Shown here: piece by piece, positions 62,417-64,000 of the stretch | Position numbering within the stretch: the stretch's first letter is position 1 | How the letters are laid out: each line of letters starts with the position of its first letter | Assembly (NCBI RefSeq): GCF_965638725.1 | Contig: NC_134950.1 | Coordinates: forward strand, 166,570,853-166,634,852 | From: Aptenodytes patagonicus | Taxonomy: Eukaryota > Chordata > Aves > Sphenisciformes > Spheniscidae | DNA: 64,000 nucleotides | Direction: 5' to 3' | Translations under genes and position numbers: made by a program | Notes under the pieces: generated by a model | The model's database searches: none | What the model was told of the DNA's origin: nothing | The model's input: the letters and a program-made list of their open reading frames with translations, nothing else

Positions 62417-64000
62417 CTGTGCAAGCAAAAGAACAAAAGGTTTTAATACTTTACGTGCAGCCTGCTAAATATGTTCTCTTTCATACCGGAGCCAGGGCAA
62501 TCTGGCAGGGCGGGGCTCCCTCTCATGGCTGCCTGCAAGGATTACAAAGCTGCCAAATTACTGCCTCCGGTGCACAAGAATTAATCAGGCCAGCAGTTTT
62601 CATTATAGCTCTGGGATGCGTGTCACAAGCTGTGCTACCCGCTTCAGCCTGTAGCACATCTCTTTCTACAAGCACTATGAAACTGGCTGTGCTGCTCCCT
62701 GCCCATACCCATCTGACTCTGGATCAATAATCCGCTTATAAGCACCAGCGGGACTGGTGGTTGGTTCCCTTGTCCATGTGGCTGCTTGTTTGGGTTTGAG
62801 AACCACAGTGTCTGACAGTACCCAACACTCAGCTGCAGGAATCCTGATCACTGTTATTTCTGGGCCACCCACATTTACAGCAGGATGCAGGTCTTCCACT
62901 TTCTGGGCACTCCATTGACAATGCAGAGGACATAGGGAAGCCTGATCTCTCCTTGATCCCTTTCGCTGCACGGGTTACTGCTAAAGGGCTGTTCTAGCTC
63001 ACCGGGGAAGACAATATTTACATAACAAAAAAGAACAGGTTTTCCAGCACTGATTGTATTAATGCTTGACCAAGAGTAGAAGCTATGCATGCTTGTACTG
63101 GCTTTGGCTGGGATAGAGTTAATTTTCTTCACAGTAGCTAGTGTGAGGCTGTGTTTTGGATTTGTGCTGGAAACAGTGTTGATAACACAGGGATGTTTTC
63201 GTTATTGCTGAGCAGTGCTGACACAGAGTCAAGGCCTTTTCTGCCTCTCACCCCACCCCACCAGCGAGCAGGCTGGGGGTGCACGAGAAGCTGGGAGGGG
63301 ACACAGCCGGGACAGCTGACCCCAACTGACCCAAGGAATATTCCACACCATATGACGTCATGCTCAGCATATAAAGCTGGGGGAAGAAGGAGGAAGGGGG
63401 GACGTTCGGAGTGATGGTGTTTGTCTTCCCAAGTAACCATTACGCGTGATGGAGCCCTGCTGTCCTGGAGATGGCTGAGCACCTGCCTGCCCATGGGAAG
63501 GAGTGAATGAGTTCCTTGTTTTGCTTTGCTTGTGTGTGTGGCTTTCGCTTTCCCTATTAAACTGTCTTTGTCTCAGCCCATGAGTTTTCTCACTTTTACC
63601 CTTCCAATTCTCTCCCCCATCCCACTGGTGGGGAGTGAAGGAGCGGCTGTGTGGGGCTGAGCTGTGGGGTTAAACCACAACAATGCTCCCCAACAGCAAG
63701 GGAATGCAGGAACTTCTGTAGCACAGCTGAAAGAATCCCCTGGGGGCTGTCCCAGTGAGCGCACCGGACACAGCACACTTCTTAACCCATCTCAGCTGGA
63801 GAGATGCTACCCCCTTTATCCATAAAGCTGCATAGGGTCTGATGCTGTTGGAAATCAGCATACGTGTCTTTGTCTGAATTCACAGAAGGCAAATTTAAGG
63901 CAGTTTCTCAAACTAGACCAGGAAAAGGTTCAAAAACGGTCAGGATGCACAGACAAAATGCAGTCAGCAGCAGCTTCACTCCACCAAAGTGAGGGAGCAA
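62417..64000 (-). other. CRY-DASH intron or upstream region to the window edge
   Basis: Contains a solo LTR. I looked for the preceding CRY-DASH exon, which should end just before NLVASYK, and did not find it, so this is taken as intron. Confidence 0.6.
63094..63682 (+). mobile_element. solo LTR of an avian endogenous retrovirus (ERVL-like)
   Basis: A 589-bp element begins TGTACTGG and ends CCACAACA. It is flanked by a perfect 5-bp target duplication, ATGCT, at 63089-63093 and 63683-63687. A TGACGTCA motif (63353-63360), a TATAAA box (63370-63375) and an ATTAAA poly(A) signal (63556-63561) lie in the order of a retroviral U3-R-U5 on the plus strand. The body matches an LTR family common in bird genomes as I remember it. 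No primer-binding site, internal genes or second LTR are present, so this is a recombined solo LTR and carries no viral protein. A 5-bp duplication fits ERVL-class elements. It is antisense to CRY-DASH. Confidence 0.9.

Overview
The window looks like nuclear DNA from a bird. The evidence is short exons in large introns, CpG-island promoters, sparse interspersed repeats dominated by decayed CR1 LINE pieces, and a solo LTR of a type common in avian genomes (ERVL-like, 5-bp target duplication). The species cannot be fixed from the sequence.

Three protein-coding genes are recognisable, all on the minus strand and so read right to left. (1) About 62.4-48.7 kb holds the last eight coding exons of a cryptochrome DASH (CRY-DASH) gene, a flavoprotein of the photolyase/cryptochrome superfamily. 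The exons join in frame into 288 residues ending at a stop; the 5' exons lie beyond the right edge. (2) 47.0-36.2 kb holds a complete five-exon MYD88 (317 residues), the Toll-like/IL-1 receptor adaptor, with death domain, intermediate segment and TIR domain all intact. (3) From 22.9 kb leftward is the 5' part of OXSR1 (OSR1 kinase): exon 1 at 22.8 kb, a 19.5-kb first intron, and exon 2 at 3.2 kb. The rest of the gene lies beyond the left edge.

Layout: 1-3.16 kb OXSR1 intron 2; 3.16-3.28 exon 2; 3.28-22.8 intron 1; 22.0-23.8 CpG-island promoter; 23.8-36.2 intergenic DNA with no recognisable gene; 36.2-47.0 MYD88; 46.2-47.4 MYD88 CpG island; 47.0-48.7 a short spacer; 48.7-64 CRY-DASH, with a solo LTR in the intron region at 63.1-63.7 kb.

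MYD88 followed by OXSR1 in the same orientation matches the mammalian order. In human DNA the gene just upstream of MYD88 is ACAA1, transcribed divergently; here that place is taken by CRY-DASH in tandem with MYD88. No functional link among the three genes is implied: MYD88 is an innate-immune adaptor, OXSR1 a WNK-activated kinase controlling cation-chloride cotransporters, and CRY-DASH a light- or DNA-related flavoprotein. Exon boundaries were set by eye from splice consensus, reading-frame phase and remembered family sequences; no alignment was run.
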